64,000 bases of DNA from Lyngbya sp. PCC 8106 (GCF_000169095.1 NZ_AAVU01000006.1:1-64000), one strand, 5' to 3'. Shown: positions 1-9,339, counted from the first letter of the stretch. Numbers and translations are program-made. Notes: generated by a model not told the origin, from the sequence alone.

Positions 1-338
1 AAGCACTGTTAGAATCTGAAAAAATTGAGTACGAAAAGTTTAATGGCCCGATTCGTTCTCGCGGAGAATTTTTTCAATTGGTGATTGGAGACGAAATGTT
101 TAGTTGGTTGCGTCCCTTTTCTCAATTAATCGCTCAAATCGATGAAGTGATGGCGGCGAAAGATGAGCCAGTCACCCTACAACAAGTTAATCATCTCTTA
201 GAAGAAGCTCAAATTTTGCTTCGCCCTTCTGAAAACGGAAACCTTCGAGAAAAGCGCTATTTTGAAGCAATTCAACGCGATCCTGATATTGCGTTTATGC
301 ACGCTGAATTATCTCAAATTCTCGCCTCTAGAAATTAA
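1..338 (+). CDS. C-terminal part of an unknown protein
   Basis: The reading frame is open from the window edge (first complete codon at base 3) to a TAA at 336-338, so the start lies outside the window. About 111 residues are visible. They contain a conserved-looking stretch (GPIRSRGEFFQLVIGD, then a WLRPFSQLIAQIDE helix) and end in a helical QRDPDIAFMHAELSQIL segment. The sequence is soluble and mostly helical, with no signal peptide or membrane segment in the visible part. I do not recognise a named family. It converges with the EF-hand gene across a short spacer that holds an inverted repeat. Confidence 0.7.
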   Translation, partial: ALLESEKIEYEKFNGPIRSRGEFFQLVIGDEMFSWLRPFSQLIAQIDEVMAAKDEPVTLQQVNHLLEEAQILLRPSENGNLREKRYFEAIQRDPDIAFMHAELSQILASRN

Positions 339-405
339 TTTATTGATTTCTTTATTCATTTTAAGGCTTGATTAGTTTTGGGTAAATTTGAATCAATATA
401 TAGTC

Positions 406-447
406 AGCCAACCCAAGCAAATGTTCAAGCAATGTATTGAGTTGGCT
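406..447. terminator. Candidate terminator hairpin between convergent genes
   Basis: AGCCAAC at 406-412 pairs exactly with GTTGGCT at 441-447 around a 28-nt loop. It lies between two convergent genes, where a bidirectional terminator is expected, but the loop is long and no clean T-run follows. Confidence 0.4.
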
Positions 448-516
448 AGGGGAATCTGAGTTCTTCGTTAATTCAATAAAAAATACTCTCGAACCCAGAT
501 AAACTGATCAGACAAA

Positions 517-981
517 CTATTGGAAACCAAACTGGATAATGGCTCCTAAAAATTCATAAAAGGTAACTTGTTCATCTCCATTTTCATCAGCTTGCTGTAA
601 AATGATTTTGAGTTCCTCTGTCTCCACAGGTATATACAACTGATTAGCAATTTTTAATGCTTCCTGAAATGAAAGTAAACCGTCGCCATCTGTATCAAAT
701 TCTCGAAATTTTTTGAGAATATTATAATCTGGCTCTATTGCCATCAAAAATTCTTCAAACTCAATACAGCCATCTTGATTCGCATCAAGGTGTTTAAACT
801 GCTTGATTAGCTTTTCTTTCTCTTGCTCTAGCAGATATTGCAAATATTCCTCTAGCACGATTTGACCATCGTGATTGCTATCAATTTGAGCAAAGGATTG
901 TTTGAGTTGTTCTAATTTCTCAGGAGAAAGTAGCTCTTTTGCCGCCTCTGATACCTCAAATCCAAAACCTTCAGAATTCAT
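517..981 (-). CDS. EF-hand calcium-binding protein
   Basis: A 154-residue protein made almost entirely of four EF-hands, resembling calmodulin in size and layout. The 12-residue loops fall at about 34-45 (DSNHDGQIVLEE), 66-77 (DANQDGCIEFEE), 96-107 (DTDGDGLLSFQE) and 132-143 (DENGDEQVTFYE). The first three have Asp/Asn at positions 1, 3 and 5, Gly at 6 and Glu at 12. The fourth has Glu instead of Gly at position 6, so it may bind calcium less well. There is no signal peptide, so it is probably a cytosolic Ca2+ sensor or buffer. The partner is unknown, and neighbouring genes do not suggest a pathway. Confidence 0.9.
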   Translation of the reverse strand: MNSEGFGFEVSEAAKELLSPEKLEQLKQSFAQIDSNHDGQIVLEEYLQYLLEQEKEKLIKQFKHLDANQDGCIEFEEFLMAIEPDYNILKKFREFDTDGDGLLSFQEALKIANQLYIPVETEELKIILQQADENGDEQVTFYEFLGAIIQFGFQ

Positions 982-1044
982 TCTTCCTATTTGTTCAACT
1001 GACTATTTCCTTACAGGTAAGGAGTTTATCACAAACATTCCTCA

Positions 1045-1240
1045 ATTCTCTGAGTTAACCCAATATCATCTGCTTTGTGGGATTTCACTTTCCTTCCTCC
1101 GAGTGGGTTCAGGGGGTTCGCCTGAGTTTCCCTTTCCTCCGTCATCTAGAAGCCAGGGAACCGCCCGACAGAGTAATTCTCGATTTAGACATCACCCGTG
1201 CTTGCTGTACGGTTAATCCGTGTCTTAGATGGCATTGGGG
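1045..1240 (-). mobile_element. Relic right end / omega-RNA-like region of an IS200/IS605 (tnpB) element
   Basis: Read on the minus strand, this non-coding stretch shares three words, in the same order, with the right end of the intact tnpB element near 28.4 kb. GTCGGGC is at 1169-1163 here and 28381-28387 there. GGGAAACTCA is at 1132-1123 here and 28433-28442 there. GAGGAAG is at 1099-1093 here and 28467-28473 there. The spacing between the second and third words is 23 nt here and 24 nt there. A possible CCCA/TGGG hairpin follows near 1055-1085. No tnpB is left, so I read it as a decayed end that kept the omega-RNA-like scaffold. Confidence 0.6.
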
Positions 1241-1245
1241 TGAGA

Positions 1246-1464
1246 TTACTCTAGATGATCTTTATATAAAGTTTGCAACATTTTTTTTAGTTGATCTTCT
1301 GGACAATAATCAATTAAGGAATCAAAAGCTTCTACTAATTTTGCAGCAGTTTCTCCTAAAGTTGGACTCATATCCCAAACATCCTGAACCCACTCGGAGG
1401 AAGACTCATCATAAAAAATTAAACGTTCAAGTTGTTGTTTTGCTTCTTGTTTTGAGATAGACAT
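1246..1464 (-). CDS. Small hypothetical protein (72 aa)
   Basis: A 72-residue acidic, helical protein starting MSISKQEAKQQLERLIFYDE and ending in LYKDHLE, directly before the relic IS end on the same strand. It has good codon periodicity, no membrane segment and no recognised domain. Twenty-one bases inside it (1383-1403, encoding around SSEWVQD) are perfectly complementary to 1093-1113 in the relic downstream. A transcript that ran through both could form a 21-bp stem. The function is unknown, and the gene may be a short conserved cyanobacterial protein. Confidence 0.55.
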   Translation of the reverse strand: MSISKQEAKQQLERLIFYDESSSEWVQDVWDMSPTLGETAAKLVEAFDSLIDYCPEDQLKKMLQTLYKDHLE

Positions 1465-1595
1465 TGATTTTCAGTTGACGATAACAATCTTGCTAATTTT
1501 GGAGAGAGTGAGATTCAACCTAGAGTTTAATATTAAATATTATCTTATCGCATCAAGCTTCAAAACACAAGAAAACTGATCAACTCTTTCAAGAT

Positions 1596-3122
1596 TTATT
1601 CTTCTTCCTTATTTCCAGATGATTTGGGATGATCTTCTCCCCACTTTCCAGAAGATTCCGCAGCTCGTTTTGTCGGTTGGGGTTTTGTTCCATATTTTAG
1701 CAGTTCTAACTGTTGAGGTTGGGATTGAGATTTATTCTGATCGGCTGAATACTTGTTCTGACCTTTTCGCCGTTGTGATGTTCGTTCTTCGGCTGTATTT
1801 TCTGTGACAACTTCATACAAAACTGCCTGTTTATTAGCTTGACTTCCCTTTCGCAAAACCCGCCCTAAACGTTGAATATATTCTCGCTCAGAAGCCGTTC
1901 CAGATAAAATAATTGCAATCCGAGCGTCAGGAACATCAACCCCTTCATTCAACACATGAGAAGCCACCAAAGTTTTATATTCCCCTTGGCGAAATTTAGA
2001 TAAAATTTGATGACGTTCTTTCACCGGAGTTTGATGAGTAATTGCTGGAATTAAAAAATCCCGAGAAATACGATAAACTGTAGCGTTATCACCTGTAAAA
2101 ATCAAGATGCGTTCAGGATAATGCTGAGAAAGTAAATTCGTTAATACTCGCAGTTTTCCTTCTGTACAAAGTGCAATTTCTTTCGCTTGACGATGGGCTA
2201 ACATCGCCCGTCTTCCCGTTGGAGATCGCGAACTAATCATCACAAAATTTTTCCAGCCTTCTAAACTCGCCAATCTAATCTTGTTGTCTTTGAGGAAATC
2301 ATTTCTAATCTTGATTTTATCCTGATAAACCTTCTGTTCTTGTTGAGAAAGGCTCACAAAAATCTGCACATTTTTATGTTCAGCCAATGCAACTCCAGCA
2401 AGTTGTTCCGGTGTTTTACTATAAACATTAGGCCCAATTAAATAATGTAAATCACTATGTTTTCCATCCGAACGATCTGGAGTCGCCGTTAAACCCAAAC
2501 GATAAGGAGCAATTGCATATTCAGCAATAACACGATAAAAATCCGTGGGTAAATGATGACATTCATCAAACACTAACAACCCATATTTATTCCCAATCGT
2601 CTCAGCATGAATCGTTGCACTATCATAAGTTGCAACTAAAATCGGAGTTTTATCTCGTGAACCTCCCCCTAATAAACCAATCTCCAAATCCGGAAAAGCC
2701 GCCTTTAAATGAGCATACCATTGGTGCATCAAATCCAAAGTCGGAACAACAATTAAAGTGCTGTTTGATGTCGCTTGCATCGCCATTTGAGCAAGATAAG
2801 TTTTTCCCGAAGCCGTCGGTAAAATCACTACTCCTTGACTTTGAGTTTGTCGCCATGCTGTTAAAGCTTCCTGTTGATGAGCATAGGGTTTCATCTCCAC
2901 ACTCGGAACAAATTCTACAGATTTAAAATCTTCCGCATGATCAACAAAATTGACATTTTCAGCTTGTAATGATTTGATTAAAGAAAGATAATAAATTGCC
3001 GGAATGCGAAACTTTTCTACCCGATCATCCCAAGTTGCAAAGTCAATCCAGGCTTTTCCTTTCGGAGGAGGATGCAAAATCAGAGTACCGCGATCAAAGG
3101 ATAAAATTGGAGTACGAGGCAT
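1596..3122 (-). CDS. Superfamily II DNA/RNA helicase (XPB/Rad25-like DEAD/H-box)
   Basis: A 508-residue SF2 helicase. Motif I is PTASGKT at about 102-108. Motif II is DECHH at 186-190, a DExH variant. Motif III is GLTATP at about 210-215. Motif VI is QRLGRVLRKG in the C-terminal RecA lobe. A short N-terminal domain of about 75 residues precedes a Q-motif-like AHQQEAL, and the last 40 residues are low-complexity and charged. This layout fits the bacterial XPB/Rad25-like ATP-dependent 3'-5' DNA translocases associated with repair. It is monocistronic and divergent from the transporter at 3202. Confidence 0.88.
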   Translation of the reverse strand: MPRTPILSFDRGTLILHPPPKGKAWIDFATWDDRVEKFRIPAIYYLSLIKSLQAENVNFVDHAEDFKSVEFVPSVEMKPYAHQQEALTAWRQTQSQGVVILPTASGKTYLAQMAMQATSNSTLIVVPTLDLMHQWYAHLKAAFPDLEIGLLGGGSRDKTPILVATYDSATIHAETIGNKYGLLVFDECHHLPTDFYRVIAEYAIAPYRLGLTATPDRSDGKHSDLHYLIGPNVYSKTPEQLAGVALAEHKNVQIFVSLSQQEQKVYQDKIKIRNDFLKDNKIRLASLEGWKNFVMISSRSPTGRRAMLAHRQAKEIALCTEGKLRVLTNLLSQHYPERILIFTGDNATVYRISRDFLIPAITHQTPVKERHQILSKFRQGEYKTLVASHVLNEGVDVPDARIAIILSGTASEREYIQRLGRVLRKGSQANKQAVLYEVVTENTAEERTSQRRKGQNKYSADQNKSQSQPQQLELLKYGTKPQPTKRAAESSGKWGEDHPKSSGNKEEE

Positions 3123-3201
3123 AAGGTTTATTGCTATCAGTTAAGGGTGGAGTAATCTGTGACTCAAACATCTATTTTAATGATTAACACTAAATTTAAC
3201 G

Positions 3202-4521
3202 ATGTCTAACAATCAAAAGCAAATTTTCGGCTGGCTGATGTATGACTGGGCAAATTCTGCCTATATCACCACTGTTGTTGTGGCTGTGTTACCCGCCTAT
3301 TTCGCTGCTGTTGTCGTGCCGAAAGGTGGTGTTAGCTTTGCTGGAACCATTTATAGTGCAACCACAATTTGGGGATTTCTAATTAGTTTATCAGCTTTTA
3401 TTGTTTTTTTAATAGCTCCGGTGATGGGAGCGATTTCAGACTTCTCCGCTTCTAAAAAGAAGTTTCTCATGGCATTTTGCTATACTGGGAGTTTTGCGAC
3501 TTGTTTATTATTCTTTTCACAAGCCGGAGATTTAGTTCAGACTATCATTTTACTTCTCATTGCTCAAGTCGGTTTTGTGAGTGCTAACATTTTTTATGAT
3601 GCTTTCCTACCCAGTCTAGCTTCAGAAGATCAAATAGATTGGATTTCAGGGAAAGGATTTGCTTATGGTTATATCGGAGGAGGTTTACAATTTGCCCTTT
3701 CACTCGGGTTAATTGCGGGACATCAAGCTTTAGGAATTTCTGCTGAACTAGCGGCTAGATTAGCGATTTTAATGGCGGGATTATGGTGGGGTGGCTTTTC
3801 AATTTTCACGTTTTTGTACATCAAAGAAGCCCCAACGCTGGAGACATTACCTGTAGAATATCGTCATCTTCCCTCTGGAATTGCTTATCTAAAAGTTGGA
3901 ATTATTAGAACTGTTATTACCCTCAGAAAACTGCAAAATTTCAAGCAGTTATTATCTTTTTTAATTGCCTACATGATTTACAATAATGGAATTCAAACCG
4001 TTGTTGTTATGGCAACAATTTATGGAACTGAAGAATTAAAATTTTCCACCAATGTTTTGATGATTACCTTATTAGTGATTCAGTTTGTTAGTGTGGGCGG
4101 TGCATTAGCATTTAGTAAGTTAGCCGAGAAAATATCCGCTAAAAAAGCCTTAATGGTGAGTTTGGTTGGTTGGTCATTTGTGGTGATTTATGCTTACTTT
4201 TTAACCACCCCAACTGAATATTTTATTTTAGGAGGAATTGTCGGATTAGTTCAAGGCGGATCTCAATCTCTCAGTCGTTCTTTTTATGGTTCAATTATTC
4301 CCGTTCATGCGGCGGCTGAATTTTATGGATTTTACTCAGTTTTTAATAAAGGATCAGCAATTATTGGGCCATTAGTTTTTGCGTTAATTCGTCAAATGAC
4401 AGGAACCGCCCGCACTTCTATTCTCTCCTTAATTATTTTCTTTATTGTGGGTTTAATCATTTTAGCAGGTGTTAATGTCGAACAAGCCAAAGCCGCAAAA
4501 GCAGCCAGTCCTTTAAATTAA
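3202..4521 (+). CDS. MFS transporter, UMF1/Atg22-like family
   Basis: A 439-residue protein with about 12 hydrophobic segments across its whole length. The N-terminal signature YDWANSAYITTVVVAVLPAYF is typical of the UMF1 (Atg22-like) branch of the major facilitator superfamily, whose yeast member releases amino acids from the vacuole. The bacterial substrate is not established. The start at 3202 fits the first membrane segment following about 15 residues later. It stands alone between the helicase (divergent) and a DUF2891 gene. Confidence 0.87.
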   Translation: MSNNQKQIFGWLMYDWANSAYITTVVVAVLPAYFAAVVVPKGGVSFAGTIYSATTIWGFLISLSAFIVFLIAPVMGAISDFSASKKKFLMAFCYTGSFATCLLFFSQAGDLVQTIILLLIAQVGFVSANIFYDAFLPSLASEDQIDWISGKGFAYGYIGGGLQFALSLGLIAGHQALGISAELAARLAILMAGLWWGGFSIFTFLYIKEAPTLETLPVEYRHLPSGIAYLKVGIIRTVITLRKLQNFKQLLSFLIAYMIYNNGIQTVVVMATIYGTEELKFSTNVLMITLLVIQFVSVGGALAFSKLAEKISAKKALMVSLVGWSFVVIYAYFLTTPTEYFILGGIVGLVQGGSQSLSRSFYGSIIPVHAAAEFYGFYSVFNKGSAIIGPLVFALIRQMTGTARTSILSLIIFFIVGLIILAGVNVEQAKAAKAASPLN

Positions 4522-4648
4522 GTAAATTTAGAGTTTATCTTTGAAAAGAAGTGTGACAATTACTGATAATTTGAAAATTTTAGGTTAGGATTTAAACTTA
4601 TATCCTCTCATCTTTTGTTTCTCAGTTCAAGTTACCCTATTTTCTGCT

Positions 4649-5683
4649 GTGAAACCCGATCAACTTGACCTCAAAATAGCGAATCAATTTGCTCAGTTTG
4701 CTTTGGGATGTGTCTTACGAGAATATCCACACGTTCAATTATATTGGTTAGACAATGATGAAGATTTTATTCCTCATCGTCAACTCACTCCAGCCTTTTA
4801 TGGATGCTTAGACTGGCATTCCGCCGTTCATAATCATTGGATGCTTGTGCGATTAATCCGTTTATTTCCTGATGCTTCATTTAATCCAACAGCCCGAGAA
4901 GCAATTGCTCAAAATATTACCTCTGAACAGATTAACACCGAAGTTAACCATTTACAATCTCAACCTCGGTTTGAATGTCCTTACGGTTTAGTATGGCTTT
5001 TACAACTCACCAGTGAATTAAGAGAATGGCAAGATATTCAAGGCAAAAAATGGCTCGAAATTCTCCAACCCTTAGAAACCGTTGCTGTCCAAAATCTACA
5101 AAAATGGTGGCAAAATTTATCCTACCCTAACCGTACAGGTAGCCATTCTCAAACCGCATTTGCTTTCGGTTTAATTTGGGATTGGGCAAGCGCTCATCAC
5201 CCCAGTTTAATCCCAGAAATTGAGCAAAAAATCCGTCAATTTTATCTCAATGATTGTAATCATCCTCTGCATTTAGAACCCTGGGGATATGATTTTCTGT
5301 CACCAACATTAGCCGAAGCCGACTTAATGCGACGCCTTCTTTCTCACGACACTTTTGCCGCTTGGTTAAGTCAGTTTTTACCTAAACTTCCCACCGACAA
5401 ACAAACCGATTGGTTGCAGCCTATTTCTGTAGAAAATCCCCACGATTATGCCCAATCTCATTTTGATGGTTTAAACTTAAGTCGGGCTTGGATGCTAGAA
5501 GGTATTATTTCAAAATTACCGAGTTCTGACGCTCGTATACCCGCCCTAGAAGCCGTTGCCTGGGTGCATCGAGAAACAGGTTTAAACTTAGTCTCTGCGG
5601 TTGACTACAGTGGAAGTCATTGGTTAGGCAGTTTTGCGATTTACCTGACGACAAAGCGAGGATTACCGATGCACAATCATTAA
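4649..5683 (+). CDS. DUF2891 family protein
   Basis: A 344-residue soluble protein beginning with GTG. Blocks typical of DUF2891 are visible: an N-terminal FYGCLDWHSAVHNHWML, a central NRTGSHSQTAFAFGL and LHLEPWGYDFLSPTLAEADLMRRLL, and a C-terminal SGSHWLGSFAIYL. The repeated Trp/His-rich helical blocks suggest an alpha/alpha-toroid-like fold, but the family has no established activity. It lies 127 nt downstream of the UMF1 gene and 77 nt before galT, so all three could be co-transcribed. The end at MHNH looks complete. Confidence 0.85.
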   Translation: MKPDQLDLKIANQFAQFALGCVLREYPHVQLYWLDNDEDFIPHRQLTPAFYGCLDWHSAVHNHWMLVRLIRLFPDASFNPTAREAIAQNITSEQINTEVNHLQSQPRFECPYGLVWLLQLTSELREWQDIQGKKWLEILQPLETVAVQNLQKWWQNLSYPNRTGSHSQTAFAFGLIWDWASAHHPSLIPEIEQKIRQFYLNDCNHPLHLEPWGYDFLSPTLAEADLMRRLLSHDTFAAWLSQFLPKLPTDKQTDWLQPISVENPHDYAQSHFDGLNLSRAWMLEGIISKLPSSDARIPALEAVAWVHRETGLNLVSAVDYSGSHWLGSFAIYLTTKRGLPMHNH

Positions 5684-5760
5684 GATTTTCTCAGAATTCT
5701 GAAACTGAAGCATGATTGCAGAATTCTAGTTTAATAACTTTTCTTTCTCTATCTAATTTT

Positions 5761-6828
5761 ATGACTGAGTTAAGACAAAATTTGATTACAAGAGATTGGG
5801 TAATTATTGCCACTGAACGAGCAAAACGCCCCCATGAATTTACTCAAAATGAAATTCCCACTCTTAAAATTCCTGTGTATCGTTCTGATTGTCCGTTTTG
5901 TTTGGGTAACGAACATCTAACCGGAACCCCTGAATCTTTGCGACTGTGTGAAGGCGTAGGAAGTGATTGGAAAGTACGAGTTGTGGGTAATAAATATCCC
6001 GCTTTATCTCAAACTGGAGAACGAATTAGAAATATTGACGGTATTTTTCGCTCCTTATCGGGTGTCGGTTTTCACGAAGTCATTATTGAACATTCTCGCC
6101 ATGATTTAACCACCGCTTTGATGAGTATTGAAGACATTTCAAGCATTCTTCGAGTTTACCGAAAAAGATACTCAGATTTACGTCAAGATTCTCGAATTGA
6201 AACCATTGTAATTTTTAAGAATCATGGACGAGGAGCAGGTACATCTCTTGAACATCCTCACTCTCAAATTGCTGCTTTACCGATTGTACCTTATCAATGG
6301 CGCGATCGCACTCAAGAAGCCATTCGCTATTATGATGATACTGGAGAATGTATTTTTTGTCATACTTTACAAGAGGAACTAAACACCCAAGAACGGATTG
6401 TTTTCGAGAGTAAATATTTTGTCGCCTTTATTCCCTATGCGGCTCTTTCTCCCTTTCATATTTGGATTTTTCCCCGTCGTCATTCTTCCTCTTTTGATGA
6501 GATTACCAATGGAGAAATTACCGATTTATCTCTGACTCTAAAAGTCGTTTTAGCAAAACTTTATTATGGGTTACAAAATCCAGATTATAACTATACGATT
6601 CGCTCTATTCCAACTTCTGATAAATATGCAGAATATTTTCATTGGTATATTGCTGTTGTGCCACGAGTTTCGCTATCAGCCGGGTTTGAGTTAGGCAGTG
6701 GAATGTATATTAATACCGCTTTACCTGAAGAAAGTGCAGAATTTTTGCGAACCGTTACGATTCCCCATGATGAAAATTCTGATGATGATGATTTCAATAA
6801 TGATAATTTAGTTTATCTGCGACATTAA
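5761..6828 (+). CDS. galT: Galactose-1-phosphate uridylyltransferase
   Basis: A 355-residue HIT-superfamily nucleotidyltransferase that moves UMP between UDP-glucose and galactose-1-phosphate in the Leloir pathway. The catalytic HPH triplet is at about 165-167 in SLEHPHSQIAALP, preceded by KNHGRGAGTS. CPFC at 44-47 and CIFC later are probable metal-binding pairs. I chose the ATG at 5761 (MTELRQNLITRDWVIIA) over a longer TTG reading because the family normally starts this way. Divergent homologues can use other nucleotide sugars, so the exact substrate is an inference. The tail is an unusual Asp-rich run. Confidence 0.85.
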   Translation: MTELRQNLITRDWVIIATERAKRPHEFTQNEIPTLKIPVYRSDCPFCLGNEHLTGTPESLRLCEGVGSDWKVRVVGNKYPALSQTGERIRNIDGIFRSLSGVGFHEVIIEHSRHDLTTALMSIEDISSILRVYRKRYSDLRQDSRIETIVIFKNHGRGAGTSLEHPHSQIAALPIVPYQWRDRTQEAIRYYDDTGECIFCHTLQEELNTQERIVFESKYFVAFIPYAALSPFHIWIFPRRHSSSFDEITNGEITDLSLTLKVVLAKLYYGLQNPDYNYTIRSIPTSDKYAEYFHWYIAVVPRVSLSAGFELGSGMYINTALPEESAEFLRTVTIPHDENSDDDDFNNDNLVYLRH

Positions 6829-6873
6829 CTCCTGCAAAAATAGGTGATTTAATCATTCATTCCTAACAATAAA

Positions 6874-6926
6874 GGCGGGTTTATTAAAGTTGTCTGTGAA
6901 AAACATACATTTTGACAAAACCCGCC
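6874..6926. terminator. Inverted repeat GGCGGGTTT...AAACCCGCC between convergent genes
   Basis: GGCGGGTTT (6874-6882) pairs perfectly with AAACCCGCC (6918-6926) around a 35-nt loop between convergent galT and msrA. Nearly the same arms occur at 52688-52744, also between convergent genes. This suggests a repeated bidirectional terminator or a small dispersed element. Confidence 0.5.
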
Positions 6927-6938
6927 CCAATGAAATAG

Positions 6939-7607
6939 TTAACTCTCTACAGAAAACGCAGCCGTTGATTCTGGTAACTGAACTTTTGTTCCACCCAAAC
7001 CACAATATCCATTCGGATTTTTTGCCAAGTATTGCTGATGATAACTTTCAGCAAAATACAACTCAGGCGCTTCGATAATCTCAGTGGTAATTTCTCCGTA
7101 TCCTGCCTTAGAAAGCTCCTGCTGATAGGCATCCCGTGAGGCTTCCGCAGCGCTTTGTTGCTTGTCAGAATAGACATAAATTCCAGAGCGATACTGAGTT
7201 CCGACATCATTGCCTTGACGCATTCCTTGAGTCGGATTATGGCTTTCCCAGAACACTTTCAGCAACTTTTCAAAACTGATCACATTCGGATCATAAACCA
7301 CCAACACCACCTCATTATGACCCGTTAAACCTGTACAAACCTCTTGGTAAGTTGGGTTAGGTGTATATCCAGCCGCATAACCGACAGCCGTGATAAAAAT
7401 CCCCGGTTGCTGCCAAAATTTGCGTTCAGCGCCCCAGAAGCAACCCATCCCAAACATTGCCTTTTCCATGTTTTCGGGATAGGGAGGTTGTAGAGGTTTG
7501 CCATTGACGAAGTGATTTTCCGGTGCTGGCATTGGTTGCGAACGTCCTGGTAGAGCCTCTTCTGGCTTCGGAATCGCCACTTTTTTGTTAAATCCAAATA
7601 GTCCCAT
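6939..7607 (-). CDS. msrA: Peptide methionine (S)-S-oxide reductase
   Basis: A 222-residue MsrA that reduces the S-epimer of oxidised methionine in proteins and is recycled by thioredoxin. The catalytic Cys is C56 in the GCFWGAE motif. Other family blocks follow: GYAAGYTPNPTYQEVCTGLTGHNE, then FWESHNPTQGMRQGNDVGTQYRS (given in parts here), and a C-terminal QQYLAKNPNGYCGLGG that supplies a resolving Cys. An N-terminal extension of about 50 residues with a conserved ALPGRSQPM stretch is common in cyanobacterial and plant forms. It converges with galT. Confidence 0.95.
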   Translation of the reverse strand: MGLFGFNKKVAIPKPEEALPGRSQPMPAPENHFVNGKPLQPPYPENMEKAMFGMGCFWGAERKFWQQPGIFITAVGYAAGYTPNPTYQEVCTGLTGHNEVVLVVYDPNVISFEKLLKVFWESHNPTQGMRQGNDVGTQYRSGIYVYSDKQQSAAEASRDAYQQELSKAGYGEITTEIIEAPELYFAESYHQQYLAKNPNGYCGLGGTKVQLPESTAAFSVES

Positions 7608-7819
7608 AAGTTTTAACTCAGTGTTTGAATGATATCTTAACCTTACTTAACATTGTAGAGAAAATCGCAGCCATGATCATCCGTCAATGGTAAAGTGGGC
7701 AAAATTCATCAAACTGAGTGAGCAAGCTGTTAATATTCTGTTTTGTGGCAAGAAAACGAGATTGTTTGAGAAAATATCAATAATAGAGCTTTACTGTTTA
7801 GTATAAATTTAACACAAAT

Positions 7820-9325
7820 ATGTCTGAGTTTTCAGCAAATATTTTGATCATTGATGATCATCTTAATAATCTCCGAATGCTATCTACTTTACTCCGCCAG
7901 AGAGGATATCAAGTTAGAAATGCCCGCAGCGGGTCTATCGCATTAGAAACCGTTAAAGTTAGTTTACCCGATCTCATTCTTTTAGATATCAAAATGCCTG
8001 ATATGAGCGGCTATGAGGTTTGTCGTCAACTCAAAGCTAGTCCCGAAACTTGTGAAATTCCTGTGATTTTTATTAGTGCGCTTGAAACCACTTTTGATAA
8101 AGTAAAAAGCTTTAAAGTCGGAGGAAATGACTATATTACTAAACCTTTTCAAGCGGATGAAGTGCTAGCACGAGTAGAAAATCAATTGACAATTCAGCGA
8201 CAAAAAAAACTTTTACTCAAACAAAATCAACAGCTTAAACAAGAAATTCGCGATCGCCAAAAAGCAGAAGCAGAAATTCAGCTTTTACTAAAAATTACTC
8301 TAGCAGTCAGTGAAACCTGGGATTTTGAAACCGCTTTGGAAGTGACATTGTGTGAAGTTTGTCAAGCAATTGATTGGGACTATGGAGAGGCTTGGATTCC
8401 GAAAGATTCTGTCATTGTTTACAAAGCCAGTCAAATTCAATGTTGTACAGATGAGTTAATCCAAGAATTTCAAAGTTACAGTATGAAGTTAGAGTTTGCT
8501 TTGAATATGGGATTAGTTGGGCGGGTATGGTTCTCTCAAAAATCTGAGTGGATTGAGGATATTTCCTTAGAATCTGAGGAAATATTTGTTCGCTTTCAGA
8601 TGGCTAAAAAAATGGGATTAAAAGCAGCTTTTGCAGTACCGATGATATTGAGTAACAATGTTTTAGCCGTGTTGGTCTTTTTTAAAAAAGAGGCAATATT
8701 AGCCAATCCTCATATCATCAAACTGGTGAGTGGAGTGGCGGCGCAACTGGGGGCTTTAGTTCTACATAAAAAAGCAGAAGAAGCCTTACGAACGGCTTAT
8801 ATAGAATTAGAACGTTTAGCTAAAATTGATGGTCTGACTCAAATTGCTAATCGTCGTTATTTTGATGAATATTTAGAGCGAGAATGGAAACGACTTGCTC
8901 GTGAAAAACAATTTTTATCCCTGATTTTATGTGATGTCGATTGTTTCAAACTTTATAATGATTTTTATGGACATCCATCCGGCGATTATTGTTTAAAAGA
9001 AATTGCTCAAGCGATTTCTCGAACAGCAAGGCGCCCGGCGGATTTAGTCGCTCGTTATGGCGGCGAAGAATTTGTGATTGTTTTACCCAATACTACATTA
9101 ATTGGAGGTTTAAAAGTTGCAAATTTAATCCGCCAAGAAGTTAAAAAGCTCAAAATTCTTCATGCCAAATCTATTGTAGATTCTTCTGTAACCGTGAGTT
9201 TAGGAGTTTCAACTACCATTCCTCATCTAGAACTTTCCCCTAAAACTTTAATTCGAGTTGCTGATGAAGCTCTTTATAAAGCTAAAAATAAAGGTCGTAA
9301 TTGTGCGGTTGCAACATCATTATAA
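7820..9325 (+). CDS. Response regulator with REC, GAF and GGDEF domains (diguanylate cyclase)
   Basis: A 501-residue signalling protein. An N-terminal REC domain (about 7-125) carries the phospho-acceptor D56 in LILLDIKMPDMSG. A short coiled coil leads to a GAF domain (about 150-320), and a GGDEF domain ends the protein (about 335-500). The active-site motif is GGEEF in RYGGEEFVIVLP, which is competent for cyclic-di-GMP synthesis. The product-inhibition I-site RPAD lies exactly five residues before it. No EAL domain is present. The partner histidine kinase is not in the window. The gene stands alone and converges with cbiET. Confidence 0.93.
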   Translation: MSEFSANILIIDDHLNNLRMLSTLLRQRGYQVRNARSGSIALETVKVSLPDLILLDIKMPDMSGYEVCRQLKASPETCEIPVIFISALETTFDKVKSFKVGGNDYITKPFQADEVLARVENQLTIQRQKKLLLKQNQQLKQEIRDRQKAEAEIQLLLKITLAVSETWDFETALEVTLCEVCQAIDWDYGEAWIPKDSVIVYKASQIQCCTDELIQEFQSYSMKLEFALNMGLVGRVWFSQKSEWIEDISLESEEIFVRFQMAKKMGLKAAFAVPMILSNNVLAVLVFFKKEAILANPHIIKLVSGVAAQLGALVLHKKAEEALRTAYIELERLAKIDGLTQIANRRYFDEYLEREWKRLAREKQFLSLILCDVDCFKLYNDFYGHPSGDYCLKEIAQAISRTARRPADLVARYGGEEFVIVLPNTTLIGGLKVANLIRQEVKKLKILHAKSIVDSSVTVSLGVSTTIPHLELSPKTLIRVADEALYKAKNKGRNCAVATSL

Positions 9326-9339
9326 AACACCATAAATAT

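Noticed and set aside
902..1460. Two overlapping plus-strand frames between the EF-hand gene and the small gene
   Set aside because: They run antisense to supported minus-strand genes and the IS relic and have no family-like sequence.
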